Assembly: GCA_033439795.1 (NCBI GenBank)
Contig: JAUTDP010000010.1
Coordinates: 868,001-932,000 of the forward strand
Direction of reading: 5' to 3'
DNA: 64,000 nucleotides
Source: Sordaria brevicollis
Lineage: Eukaryota; Ascomycota; Sordariomycetes; Sordariales; Sordariaceae
Shown here: one piece after another, positions 24,952 through 36,400 of the stretch
Layout of the letters: every line of letters begins with the position of its first letter
Numbering within the stretch: the stretch's first letter is position 1
The notes under the pieces: generated by a model
Databases searched by the model: none
What the model was told of the DNA's origin: nothing
What the model saw: only the letters and a program-made list of their open reading frames with translations
Made by a program: the position numbers and the translations under genes

Positions 24952-26319
24952 CTATCGCGCCCGCATGCCGAGCCGGAAGGGAAGCTTGCTGGTGCGCGTC
25001 TCCACGTTCTTGCGGAACCGGCGCCAGCCCGGTTGGCGCTCTTCTTGTTCTCTCATGAGGTCTGTTTCCACTGTATTAGCTGACTGCAAACCATGTTCTA
25101 GCACAGGAAAGAAAAAAAAGAGAGAATACGCACTCAAAAACAAATCCCACCGATGATTCTCCTGCACCAAAATATCGCCATTCTCCCTCGCCAACCTCTC
25201 CCTCCTCGCCTTGGCAGCCGCCTCCTCGCCAACCAGGTAGGGGTCCTCGAGCGGGCGCGGGCGAGCAGGGGCGTTGGAGTTGTTGTTGCGCTCCTCTTCG
25301 ATGCGATCTAAAGCACGGCGCAGGCCGTCCAAGTTAGTCGTCGAGGCGTTGGCTGCCGCGCGCCTTTGCGCCACGTTTTGGTACTGCCTGAGGTTGGGGT
25401 TGGATGACATGGACGAGAGAGACGGGATGCGGAAGTCGCCGAGGGCTGGGAAGTCGGTGCGTGGCGGCGGGCCGGAGGGAACGGGCGGAAGACCGACGCG
25501 GGGAGGAGGAGAGGGCGAGCTGCGAGCAGGAGTAGAACTGCTGGAAGTGTCCGTGCTGGTAGTTTGGGCCCGAGTCCGGGCGCCGGCGACGGGACGGGGA
25601 CCGGCGTTGGTGGTGGGGAGGGAAGTGGAGCTCGCGGCGGCGCCAGTCCGCGTGCTCGTATTGGTGCTCCGGTTGGCGCTGCCCCGAGTATTGCTGCTGC
25701 TGTTTCCGAGCCGGGCAATGGTGCTGGAGCTGTCATTGGCCGCCGAATTGGTGCCGAGGCGGTTTCGGTTTCGGGTGCTGCTGCTGCTGGTGGAAGTGGT
25801 TGCAGTAGTGGTGCTGGAAGTGGTTCTACCGCTAGTTCGGCCGCCGGTTCTCGAGGTACCCCGGGAAGTACTTCCGGTCGAAGTTTCAGTAGTAGCCGCG
25901 GCACGGGCACGGGTGCGGTTGCGTTCACGACGGGGCTCTTCCGGCGGGTCGGGAAGGGTTGCGGGAACTAGAGACGAAAGCACACCGAGACGGCCGGCCA
26001 TATCCCATCCGGCTGCTGGCGGTGAATAAGGCGGTGCAGGTTCCGCCGGAAGGTTGTATGGATCGGCATATGAGTAGCGATCCGAATGGTAGGAAGGCAC
26101 CTCAGAAACTATTTTATGTTCGACTATCAGTGTATGTGTCTTTTTTGAATTTCTATATGTTTTGGTAAACTTACTATAAGAAGGTGCAACGGAGCGAATC
26201 GAGGCGGTTTCGGCCATGTCGATCATCGAAGGGAAACGACGAGTTGGTGGTTGCGAGGCCATCTCGATCATAGACGGGAAGCGTCGAGACGGCGGCTGAG
26301 TACCAGTAGTGGTAACCAT
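24952..26319 (-). CDS. Low-complexity Ser/Thr/Arg-rich protein of unknown function
   Basis: I do not recognise the family. I infer three exons on the minus strand, 26175-26319, 25134-26108 and 24952-25061, giving 409 residues. Both inferred introns (66 nt, GTAAGT...ATAG; 72 nt, GTGCGT...ACAG) are multiples of three and have no in-frame stop, so the unspliced frame is also open (455 residues). The acceptor of the second intron is uncertain by 9 nt. Residues 8-41 contain a duplicated motif, QPP(S/T)RRFPSMI(E/D)MA. Then come PPxY-like Pro/Tyr patches (APPYSPPA), a long Thr/Ser/Arg/Asn-rich disordered middle, and a more ordered, charged C-terminus (RRERLARENGDILVQENHRW, then ERQPGWRRFRKNVE). No signal peptide or membrane segment is seen. 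Expression is likely because the C-terminal part reads as conserved sequence. Confidence 0.75.
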   Translation of the reverse strand: MVTTTGTQPPSRRFPSMIEMASQPPTRRFPSMIDMAETASIRSVAPSYSKFTKTYRNSKKTHTLIVEHKIVSEVPSYHSDRYSYADPYNLPAEPAPPYSPPAAGWDMAGRLGVLSSLVPATLPDPPEEPRRERNRTRARAAATTETSTGSTSRGTSRTGGRTSGRTTSSTTTATTSTSSSSTRNRNRLGTNSAANDSSSTIARLGNSSSNTRGSANRSTNTSTRTGAAASSTSLPTTNAGPRPVAGARTRAQTTSTDTSSSSTPARSSPSPPPRVGLPPVPSGPPPRTDFPALGDFRIPSLSSMSSNPNLRQYQNVAQRRAAANASTTNLDGLRRALDRIEEERNNNSNAPARPRPLEDPYLVGEEAAAKARRERLARENGDILVQENHRWDLFLSAYSLFFFFPVLEHGLQSANTVETDLMREQEERQPGWRRFRKNVETRTSKLPFRLGMRAR

Positions 26320-26901
26320 GATTGCTATTTCCTACGATCCTCTTGTCGACCACAAGCTACAGATAAGGTAACTAAAGAGACAGAGAGGGAGGAAATGCAA
26401 AAGGATAAGAAATGTTGAGGAGTTACTGCCAACGAAGGGGGAAGTCGTGGCAGTGTAAGAAGGCCAGCAGCTTGAGCGCGGTGATGGTGATGCAGGCAAG
26501 TGTAGGTGAACGGCAACCAGCACAGACTTGTTACTCCAACAGTGCTAGACGACACAATTACCTGATCTCCTGTGACAATTCCAACGTTGTTCAAAGCGGG
26601 GAAAACGAAGCCTTTTGACGCAGAGAACCGGGGAGGAGGAAACAATGAAACATTCAGATGAAAGAAACTCGAAAGAGGCAGGAGAGCAGCAGATAACCTT
26701 TTTATGTAATGTTCCGCGACTGAGACCAAGAGGGAGACGCGGGGAGGTCTTGGAGAGGTACCTACCAACTCTCGTTCGCTCGGGTCAAGTCAACAGCAAG
26801 CAAGAGGAACCAACTCCAAGCAGCTAGGAACCCTGGTTAGACCTGTGCAGCTGTGCTGGAGCTACGGGCTACCTTACCCCAGCCCAGCATAAAAAAAGGC
26901 C
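26320..26901. promoter_or_regulatory. Upstream region of the unknown gene, up to the transposon
   Basis: Normal-composition DNA between the start of the minus-strand gene and the target duplication of the MULE element. It must hold the gene's promoter and 5' UTR. No separate gene is supported. RIP-type depletion of CA/TG is not seen here, so mutation has not visibly spread out of the repeat on this side. Confidence 0.5.
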
Positions 26902-26911
26902 CAGTCCCGCC
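26902..26911. repeat. Target-site duplication of the MULE, left copy
   Basis: CAGTCCCGCC immediately precedes the left terminal repeat and recurs at 44500-44509 after the right one. Ten bases falls in the 8-11 bp range known for Mutator-like elements. Confidence 0.8.
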
Positions 26912-26913
26912 GG

Positions 26914-26994
26914 AAACGGTAGTGAGCTAGTGCAGATTCCTTCCTGAGCTAGTGCAACCCACTTTTACACGCTGAGTAAGCTACCCAGACCACC
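26914..26994. repeat. MULE terminal inverted repeat, left (81 bp)
   Basis: Begins AAACGGTAGTGAGCTAG and ends CCCAGACCACC. It is identical over all 81 bp to the reverse complement of 44416-44496. Inside, the 12-mer TGAGCTAGTGCA occurs twice, 22 bp apart, which looks like a paired transposase-binding site (inference). CA and TG dinucleotides survive, so RIP has spared the end. Confidence 0.92.
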
Positions 26995-27887
26995 CAGACC
27001 AGCGCCAGCCACCAGAACACCACCAAATCGATGTCACTCATTCACGTGAAGCTATTCAAAAACGCCAAAACAATCAATTATCTACTACTGAAAAGGTCTA
27101 TACGGTTCCTGCCAATTCAACTACATACTTTGCACGTATTGTACTGGCTATACTGGTTGCACTGGCGGTCTAAAGTGCCTATACCCAAAATACACGGGCC
27201 CGCCCTGACTTTAATACCTATACCCAAAGTACTAGCTAGAATACTAGCCAGCAAAACCCCTATACTATAGTCTACCCTAATTATAATATTCACTATAAGA
27301 GTACTGGCCAGAAGGTTAGGGAATACCTATAAACCTCTATAAGGGTACTAGAGGCGGTGCTATAACCTATTACCTACCTTATTACTAATTAGAGGGAGGC
27401 AGGCCGTTATAATACTAAAGTAGCTACCCAGCAATCGCTAATACCCTATAACCAAATTACTAAAGAAAAAATTATTACGGGTAGGGAAATGGGGAAGGCG
27501 CCCCAACTCTCTATAAAGGAATTGGAGCCTTATAAAAAGAGGGTGCAAGAGAGGTTAATATTCGCGGTAGCATTTACTAGGGCGCTAGCGGCAGTCCTAT
27601 AATAATTAGTACTATTAATAGCGGCGCTATAGTACCTAGTGCTAATATAATTAACGCTCTAACCAATTGAGAGGCATTACGACCAGCCTCCAACATTGTA
27701 CGCAACGCCGCCTAATCCTTTAGGGGGAGGTTATCCCAAAAATTGCCTACTAGCGGCGGTAATACTACTGGCTTTTATATAGCCGCTCGTTAAATACCTC
27801 CCCTATTACCTCTACCACCTCTACTACCCCTACTTCTACCGCTGCTACCGCTATGGCGTATTAGCACTCTCCCACTTCTCTAAATAT

Positions 27888-28359
27888 TGATTTGGACCAA
27901 AAACTATACTACAAAGGAAATAGAGCCTATACTACAAATTTATAGCGAAGGATTGAACTAGTTTGGGGATTTTTATTTAGGAAACGTAAATAGGGTTAAT
28001 AACTCTCAACCTCACTACTATAAAAAGAAGAGTAAAAGTAAAGTAAAGCTTTACTCTTATTATTTTCTTTAAATAGGAGTAAATCTATTGGTTAATTCTC
28101 TTAGAAATCCTTAAGGGGGTTATTTAGTAACTTCGTAGAAAAGGTTCTTTAGGTGAAAAATGAAATTATTATCTTCTTTAATTCTCTTTTCTATTTTCTT
28201 TAATCGAAGGAGGGAGAAGCCTCCCCCTTTTATCCTTTTTTTAAATATAGGCTCCGAATTTTCTAGAGGGAGGGAGGTATAAATTTATACTTGCCTTACT
28301 ATTTACTATTTAAATAATTACTTATATATTTAAGTAAATAATAATTTTACTTTATATTA
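27888..28359 (-). repeat. Gypsy 1 LTR (3' LTR of the minus-strand element)
   Basis: It matches 40867-41338 over its full 472 bp, with differences mainly of C/T or G/A type. Conserved blocks include GGGAGAAGCCTCCCCCTTTT and the GGGAGGGAGGTA segment. The two copies differ at many RIP-type sites. Confidence 0.92.
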
Positions 28360-30961
28360 TATTTCTTTTCGAATGTTTTTTATACCGTCCTAGGTAAAAA
28401 TACTCGTATAATAAGAATCCTCCTTTTTAAATTATAAGAATTAAATTAAAGAAAAAATATCCGAAGTAAAATAAAAAAAGCAATTAATCCTTTATATATA
28501 AATTATTTCCGGTATTTATTAGCCTTTTTTTCCTTTTTCTCTTTAATTAAACGTTTTTTTAAAGCTTTACGTTTAACTTTTTCCTTTATATTTAATTCCG
28601 CTTTATTAATCGTATATCCCGTATTGATTGCCGTTTAAATAACGTTTATATTTATTTTATTTTTAGAAGGGATTAATTAAATTATTTTATTATTTAACGT
28701 TTTAGTAAATTTGGTCTCAATTATTAATTTACCCCTATTATAAAATTTTGGGCCTTAGGGAAAATCTTTAAAAACCGAAAGGGGTTTAAGGAAAATAAAA
28801 TAATTAATTAAAAAGCGTTCTTTATTAATTTATATCGAAATAATAAAATCGTTTTATTACTTTTTTATTACCCTTTTCTTTTTCGGCTGCGGGGGTTAAT
28901 TAATTGTAATTTCTTTCTTAAGAGTAGCGCTAGGATTAATTATTATAGCCTAGGCCGGGAATTTTTCTTTTTAAGCGTAAATAACTTTTATAATAAGTAT
29001 AAAGGAAATTTACTCCCTTTCGTTAACGGTTTTAAAGAATTTATTATCTTTAAAATTAATATTAAATATAAATATAATAATTTTTCTTTATTTACGACCT
29101 TCTTCTTTTAAAAAGGAGGAGGAAGAAGAAGAATTATTTAAATTTAATATTAATAGGGAATTAGGGGAGAAGATTAATTATTTTCTTTTTGCGAAGAAGG
29201 GTTTTAAAAATTTCCTTTTAAAGAAATTACGATTTTCGTTATCCTATTGAAGGATATTATAAAAAGCGTTTTAATTTCCCTAAAGGAAATACGGAATATC
29301 CTTTTCTCTTTATAATAATATAATATTATATTCGTTAAAAAATTTAAATATCTTTAACCGAGAAGGCTAATTTAGTTTATTATCTTCGCCGTAAAATATT
29401 TTAATTCGTTGGAATAAATTTATTTCGATTTTTAGGTAATTTCTAACGTAGGCTAATATATAAACGTAATAAATATTTAAAGTATCGTAAATCGTACGTA
29501 TCTATATATAAATTATAGTAGATTCGAAGAAATATATTAAACCAGTCTAAATTTACGGCCTTTAATAGTTTCCCTCCTCCTAATTAATTAACTTTAGGCT
29601 CTTAATATTATATCTTCGGCGTTAAATTTTAATAAAGAAAATTCACGTAGCTTTTAAATATTAAAAACCGTAAAATTAAATATAAATTTAGCGTAAAAAA
29701 AGTATTTCGATTTAAGTAAACCGCTTTTTTAAATTAATAAATTAATTATTAAACTTGTAAATAATAATATATTATTAAATTAGGGAAAAGTAAATTTTCT
29801 TTATATATTCGTAATTATCGAAAGTGGGTACCGAATCGTAAAAGAATTATTATTCATTTTTATTATTATAAATTATTAGAACGAAATATTCGTTAATTTA
29901 TATTAGAATATATTATTATTTAATAATTTTAAAGAAGTCGGGTAAATTTCCTTTTAATTTAGGAAATTTTATATTACCGTTATCGAATTTATAGGCCTAA
30001 GAAGGGATATAAATATAATCCCCGAAATTATATAGTATATAAGTAAGGGCTATATAAATATTAGTACTTTCCGCCTAAATTTAGGTATTTATAAAATATT
30101 AAAAATTTATAAAATTAAAATAAATTTATTTTTAAATAAAGCGGTCGGATTACCGAAAAATAGCGGACTAATCGATAAATAGGGGAACGTCCCCGTAAAT
30201 TAATTCTAATAATATTTTATTAATTTCGGGCTCTATAGTAAATAAGTATAATAGTAATTTCTCTTCGTTTAGACGTCTATTTATAATAATTAGAAAGCGC
30301 TAATTTAAATAGAGGGTAAAACCTTATTATTCCTCTTTAATTACTTTAGGGGGGTAAATTTACCCTATATATATTTTAATATCCTTTTAATTATAAATTT
30401 ACCGTCTTTAGGATTCGATAATAAATTTTATCCCTTTAAATAATCCTTTAATTTAGTAATATATTATATTCTTAACGAAAAGGGTTTATTCCTCCTTTAT
30501 AAAGACGATTTCTTCGTTCGAGGTTATTTTTAATAGAAGAGTAAATTTACGCGAGAGTAAAAATTAAACGTTTAATAGGGTAAAAATTTTAAGAAGGAGA
30601 AGAAGGGTTTTTCTTAAGGATTATAACGTTATTAAAATTAGAAATATAAGAATATTTAGTAAAAAAAGTTATAAGAGGTTAGTATAAATTTATTCTTTAA
30701 TAAAAAAAATATTAAAGGTCGTAATAAAAGGAAAGAAAAATTTCCTACCCCGCGACGTATTAAAATTTTTTTATCGTTATAAGAATTTTCTATCTTTCGT
30801 ACGGGTTTATATTATTTTAAAATTATTATTAATATTATAAGTACTTTTTTATTATTATACCGTTTAAAAAATACCTTTAAGTCCGAATATTTATTCGTCC
30901 GAATACTTTCCTATATCCGGGCTTTATTTTCGTTAATTATCCCGTTTTTATTATTTAAATA

Positions 30962-32605
30962 ATTTATTTAAATAATTAAAAAAAGAATTAAAGTTTTCCT
31001 TTTTAGCCGACGAATAAATTTATATTACTCTTTTTTACTTTATTTATTTCCTTTCGTTTAAAAATTTCTTTTTTTTTAAATAATACTATATAAATTCGCC
31101 TCCTTTATTAAAATACTATAATTAAATTTAAAGATATTACGAAAAATCCCGTTTAGGAGGAGATTTAACGCTTTAAAATATTTATTAATTAATAGAAGAA
31201 ACCTTTTCTTAATATAAACTTCGGCGAATATATTATTATTATAGGTAAACGTTTTTCGGCTCCGATCCTTTATAGTCTTATCCCCGATTTCCCTTTAATT
31301 ATTCGGAATAATTTTTATTATATAAATACCCGTCCTAATAAAAAGAAATAATTCTTTAATAAGGTTTATATCTATTAAGGCTATAAGTTCGTTAATAATT
31401 AATTTTAAGGAATATTTATAAATATAAATACCTAAATCTTTTTTTCTAGGGTGAAAATTTTTATTATTATTTATCCTCCCTTTATTAATTCGCTTTATTT
31501 CGAGTAGGTTTTATTAAAATTTTTCAAATAAATTGAAAATTTAATAGAGGAATTCTATTTAATAAATTAGTATTAGCGTATTATCTTTAAATATTTTAAT
31601 AAGTACGATTTCGATATTAAAGAATATTAACGCGTTTTTATTAAGAAGAAAAGAAATTAGCCTTTAAATTATTATAACGCTTATATACGTATTAAAAAAA
31701 AGCGTATCCTTAATTTATTTATTTAAATATATAATTCCCCGTACGGATTTATTCCTCTTCTTTTTTTATCTTCCTTTATTAATTAATTTCTTCCTTTTAA
31801 AAACCGGTTCCTTTATACTAATTATACCGAGCAAATTTAAAAATTATATATTTCGATCTTTACCTATAATAACGAATAGGAGTTTTTTAACGTTTAATCT
31901 CCTTTTATAAATTGCGTTTCTATATTAGGAAATATTAAAGGAGGTATATATAAAAATTACGTTTAAAATATTAAACGAATAAATTAATATATTTATTCGA
32001 ATTATTCTAAGAAGGAATTTTAATTTAAATTTCGTAAGGATATAACGTTACGGCTTTTTATCGAAATTTTAATTAATAATTATAATATTAGCGGCCTTAC
32101 TTTAATAATCGATAGTATATTTAAAAATTATTAATAAAGAATAAATCGGCGCGTATTTAATAGTTTTAAAAATTAGGCCGAATATATTTAATTTAAATAC
32201 GAATAATTAAATATAAAGGGAAAAGGCTTAAATATTCGTAGTAATCGTACTAAGGTTAATATTATATATAATAATAAAGATATTTTTAGTATTATTAATA
32301 TAAATCGGCTTTCGAAGGATAGTAACGATTTAAGTAAAGAAAATAAATTTTATAGTAAAGGTAGCGGAAAAGTTAACGAAAATAAAGAATTTATTCGTAA
32401 AAAGATGAAATTCGAAATTAGCGTCGAAAATATCGAAATTAAAGGAGGAATTAATTAATAGGTTTTTAGTAAAGGGGTTATTAAAAGTAGTAATTCTAAG
32501 GGTAATAAAAGTAAAGAAAATAATATTATTATTATTATTAAAGAAAAGAAAAAAGGTATTATTATTTTTCTTAAAGAGAATAATAAAAATAAATTGGCGT
32601 TATAA
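30962..32605 (+). pseudogene. RIP-degraded plus-strand coding relic of unknown identity
   Basis: In one plus-strand frame (first bases at 31622, 32042 and 32276) the translation stays hydrophilic and protein-like for hundreds of codons. It is interrupted only by TAA and TAG, which RIP creates from CAA, CAG and TGG. About 60 codons from 32276 to 32455 have no stop at all. Readable pieces include TLRLFIEILINNYNISGLTL, RVFNSFKN, FIRKKMKFEISVENIEIKGG and a Ser/Lys/Glu-rich tail. The frame is clear from about 31.4 kb; its upstream limit is uncertain. It is antisense to the retrotransposon's pol. I do not recognise the family. It could be an accessory antisense gene, a captured host gene or part of another inserted element. 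Confidence 0.5.
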
Positions 32606-32788
32606 ATGTAAATTAATATTTCTTATATAGAGTATAAAACTTTTTCGGCGAAAAATTTTTAGTAAATAGAATAAATATAAAATAAATAAATAATAAAAAA
32701 AAATAATTTCCCTTTAATATTTCCCTCTTACTTTAGTATTTAATCTTCCCTTTAAAAGTAGTTAAAGCTCCGAACGATTACTTTTACT

Positions 32789-32811
32789 AAAAAAAAAAAA
32801 AAAAAAAAAAA
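32789..32811 (+). repeat. A23 homopolymer
   Basis: Twenty-three uninterrupted A residues on the plus strand, about 185 bp after the end of the plus-strand coding relic. The position and orientation resemble a poly(A) tail copied into DNA. It could also be slippage in AT-rich DNA. Confidence 0.85.
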
Positions 32812-34149
32812 TCTCCCCAAAATAAAATACTAAAAAATAATATAAAATAATTAGGAGGGTACTAAATTCTTAGCGTTAGGGGTGCTTTAATTTATTTTAA
32901 CTTTAAATAGTAGTTTTTTAGGAAATTAAAAATTAAAGTCGGCTCCTAAAGATTATTTATATTACGGAATTTAATAGGGATTTCCTTTAATTAATTAAAA
33001 GAAATAAAAATAAAAATAAATAAATAAAAATAAATAATTAAAAGTAAAAATAAAGGATTTAATACGAAAAATAGAAGATATAAGAAAAAAAAAAATAGAA
33101 AAGAATTAAAACTCTTAGCCGAAAATAATTGGTAATTGAGGAATCGGTCGGGTACGGATTAATTCGGACGCCGTTTAATCGGGGGTACTTTCGGTAATTC
33201 GAAGAAAAATAGTATTTATAGCGTCTTATAAATATCGGCGGTTATTAACCCTACTATATATTTTTTAACGTTATAGTCCTCTATTTATAATTTAAAACTA
33301 ATTAGGGTCGTTTTTAAATTAGGGCTAAATTTCTTCCCCTTTTATAATATTTAATTATATTTTAAATTAATTTTTAACCAAAGCCTATTCCCCTAAGGGC
33401 TTTCCCGCTAGGATAATTACTTTAATTGAAAATTTCCTAAAGTTTTAGCGTATTTTTTTATTAAAAATCTTCGTTCGAATTCCTTTAATAAATATTAACT
33501 AAAACTCCTCCGCTCTTAAAAATCTTTTAGGAATTTCTTTTATAATTTCTCCGTTATTAATTAAACCCCGAGTAAATCCCTCTTTAGGATTAATTAATTC
33601 CTATAAACCTTTTATTAGATTTTTAATATTTAATATTATTTTATTTTTAATTACGAACTTTTTAATATTCTTAACGCTTACCGGTTTCTTTAAAAGGATT
33701 TTATTAAAAGTATTTAAATAATAAATACTATCCGAAGAGGAGATCCGGTATATATAATAAAGACCTTCTTAATAGTAGGTTAATTTCCGTATAGAGTTTA
33801 TATTTACTTTTTTAACGTTATTATATTTTAAAATAAAGTTTCCGATTTCGATTTAAATATTAATAGGGCGTATTTTTCGTTTATCCTTTTTATTATAGTA
33901 AACGGTAATTACTTCCCTTATTATAACGACCTTCTTAGCGGTTTAATTAAATTAATATTCCGATTCTTCGCGTATTCGAATAATAACGTAAATTAATTCC
34001 TCCTTTATTATTAATTTATTATTATTTTTCTAATTAATAACCCGCTATAAGGGTAAATCGAACTTAATAAGAATAATAAGATTATAATTATAAATTAATT
34101 AAAAAGGAATATAACCGTAATTACCCCGGATTATTATTCAATTAGTAAA

Positions 34150-36400
34150 TAAAATGTAAAGTAAAAGCTTTTTTTAATTACACCCTTTACTATCCGTTAT
34201 TTTCGTAAATAAAGTAATAATCGTTATATACCTTTATTTATTATTCCCGTTAATTCTAAAATTGAAGGGTATAATATACTCTTTACGGATCTTTAATTAA
34301 ATTAAATATTTAATAATAATTAATTGGAATTTAGAATTATTATCAATTAAAATTATTAAAGGATATCCCTATTTTAAAAAAACGGATTTAAGGAAGTACT
34401 TTACTTAAATAAATTTAATATTAGGTAAAACGGTAGCTTCAATATAACCGGTCGCGTTATCCCTAATTTCTAAAAAAGGAATCCTTTTCCCATCGGCCCT
34501 TGGAAAATATTAAATATCTAAAGTCTATTTACTAAAAGGGTAAGAATTAGGATAAAATTATTAGTAATTATTTTCGAAGCGTTTAGGATTAAATTATTAA
34601 TATTAAGGGTAGGAGCGGATTAATTCTTCGATATTATTATATATACCTTTTTAATAATAATACTTAATAATATAACGATATATTCCTTTACGTCCTCGAT
34701 ATTTTACTTTATTATAATACCGGGTTATAATTAATTACTATTCTTCTTAAATATTAATAATTTATTTAAGGAATTAAGTAAAATTAGTAAACTATAATTA
34801 AAAAACGCTATTTTGGATTATATACTTTAACGCGTTATTATAAAATTAACGCTTTAAAATTATACTTTTTAAATAGGTAAGGATTTTTATAATTAGAAGG
34901 AACTTAGCGATTTCTTCTAATTACCGCGATTAATTATTACGTAAAATCGATTTAGGTGGTTCTATAAGGGTAGTATAAATTTGCGTATTTACAAAATTGT
35001 TAATATCTTTTTCGTATTCCTTTTTATATAAATTAAAAGGTCTAAGGGGTTTGCGGGATAGTTTATTAGTTATAGAATTCTTTAAATTAAAAATATATTT
35101 AATTTTAAAATCGAAAAGTTTAATTTAAATAATTTAACGTATTAATAAGGCTTTTAGAATATTATTAATAGTATTATTAAATTAATAAATAAGAATTATA
35201 ATATTAATTTCAATAACGAAATATATTCTAAAAAAGTATTTTTATAAGCGTTTCAGGGTATAGAAAAGCCCCTAAAACTCCTTTTTAATAATATTATAAC
35301 GCTTTTCAACCTTTAATTAAATTCCGCTTTTAAACCTATACGGATATTTTTTATTATTAGGGCCAATTTACTTCAAGATATTTCCTTAATTTTTAAGAGA
35401 AATATTGATTATTAAAATAATTATTTTATAACGTTTATTATTATAAATAAGGGTCGTAAAAATTAGAGCCGTAGTAATTAAATATTGAAAGTATTCTATT
35501 GTAAATTATTCGTTCTTAATTTATTTAAATATAATTCCCTTTTTTATTAAAATATAAAAAAGGATTATAATAATATTAAACTTATAAATCTATACCCGGT
35601 AATAGCTTATAATTCTTAAAAAGGAGCGGACTTTTTAAATACTACTTCCCTTTTTCCTAAGAATTTCTTTATAATAAATTTATTTATTAATCTTTCGGAC
35701 TTTCTTTTCAATTAGAACCTTTCTATTAAGTATATAAAAATACTTAATAAAAATTACCTCCTTTTAATACTATTATAATTTAATTACTATAATAGTACCT
35801 CCGGTAAATTTAATATTAATTAAAACCTTATCGATATTTATAAAGTACTCTAAAATATACTTCCTAATCCCCCTCGAACCGATCTACTCTTCGTTATAAA
35901 TTATTTAAAGCCCCTTAATATAAATATTATTAAAATACGATTAATAAACGTTAAGAATTAAGTTGTAAAATATTTTAATTATCGCCTTTATAAATTAAAT
36001 AATTAAATTAATATTTCTTTAGGGTAGAATAATTATTTTAAAAAGGTTTAGAGGTATTAAAAAGGTAATAAGGTCGTAATTAGCTTTATTGAAGGGAATT
36101 TGGTTATAATTAGAAAAAAGGTCGAATAAAAATAGTATTTTATACTTTTTAAACGCTTCGTTAAATTCTTTATAATTTAGAAGTAGGTTAATATCTTTTA
36201 AAATTACCTTATTAATTTACTAAACGTTATTAATAAAATGTAGGCCGCTATTCTTTTTAGTAATTAAAAACCAATTATTTTAATAAGTAATATAATTTTC
36301 CTCGAGAATCCCCTTTTATATTTTATCCTTTAATAGATTGTATATTTAATTATAGAAGGCTTTAAATATTAGGATAGATTTTGTCTATTAAATAGAATAA
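34150..36400 (-). pseudogene. Gypsy 1 pol relic (reverse transcriptase to integrase)
   Basis: On the minus strand at about 36300-35950 the translation gives Gypsy reverse transcriptase features: WFLITKKNSGLHFINNV, then FLFDLFSNYNQIPF (the family has LLDFFSGYDQ-type sequence) and LTTFQTPLG-like sequence. At about 34760-34600 comes the integrase N-terminal region (KYRGRKGIYRYIIKYYY followed by an EELIRSYP segment). At 34520-34400 comes the core start (IPFLEIRDNATGYIEA) and then LIILIDNNSKFQ with the second catalytic Asp. Stops are TAA or TAG at sites where Gln or Trp is expected, the pattern RIP makes. No intact open frame remains. Confidence 0.85.

Larger units (their letters stand above)
28360..33900. 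other. Extra internal region of Gypsy 1, downstream of integrase
   Basis: About 5.5 kb between the integrase relic and the 3' LTR, where a Gypsy element usually has only a few hundred bases. CA and TG are virtually absent (29041-29100 has neither). The minus strand shows no motif I recognise. The plus strand carries a coding relic (30962-32605) followed by a 23-nt A run at 32789-32811, both listed separately. Confidence 0.6.
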
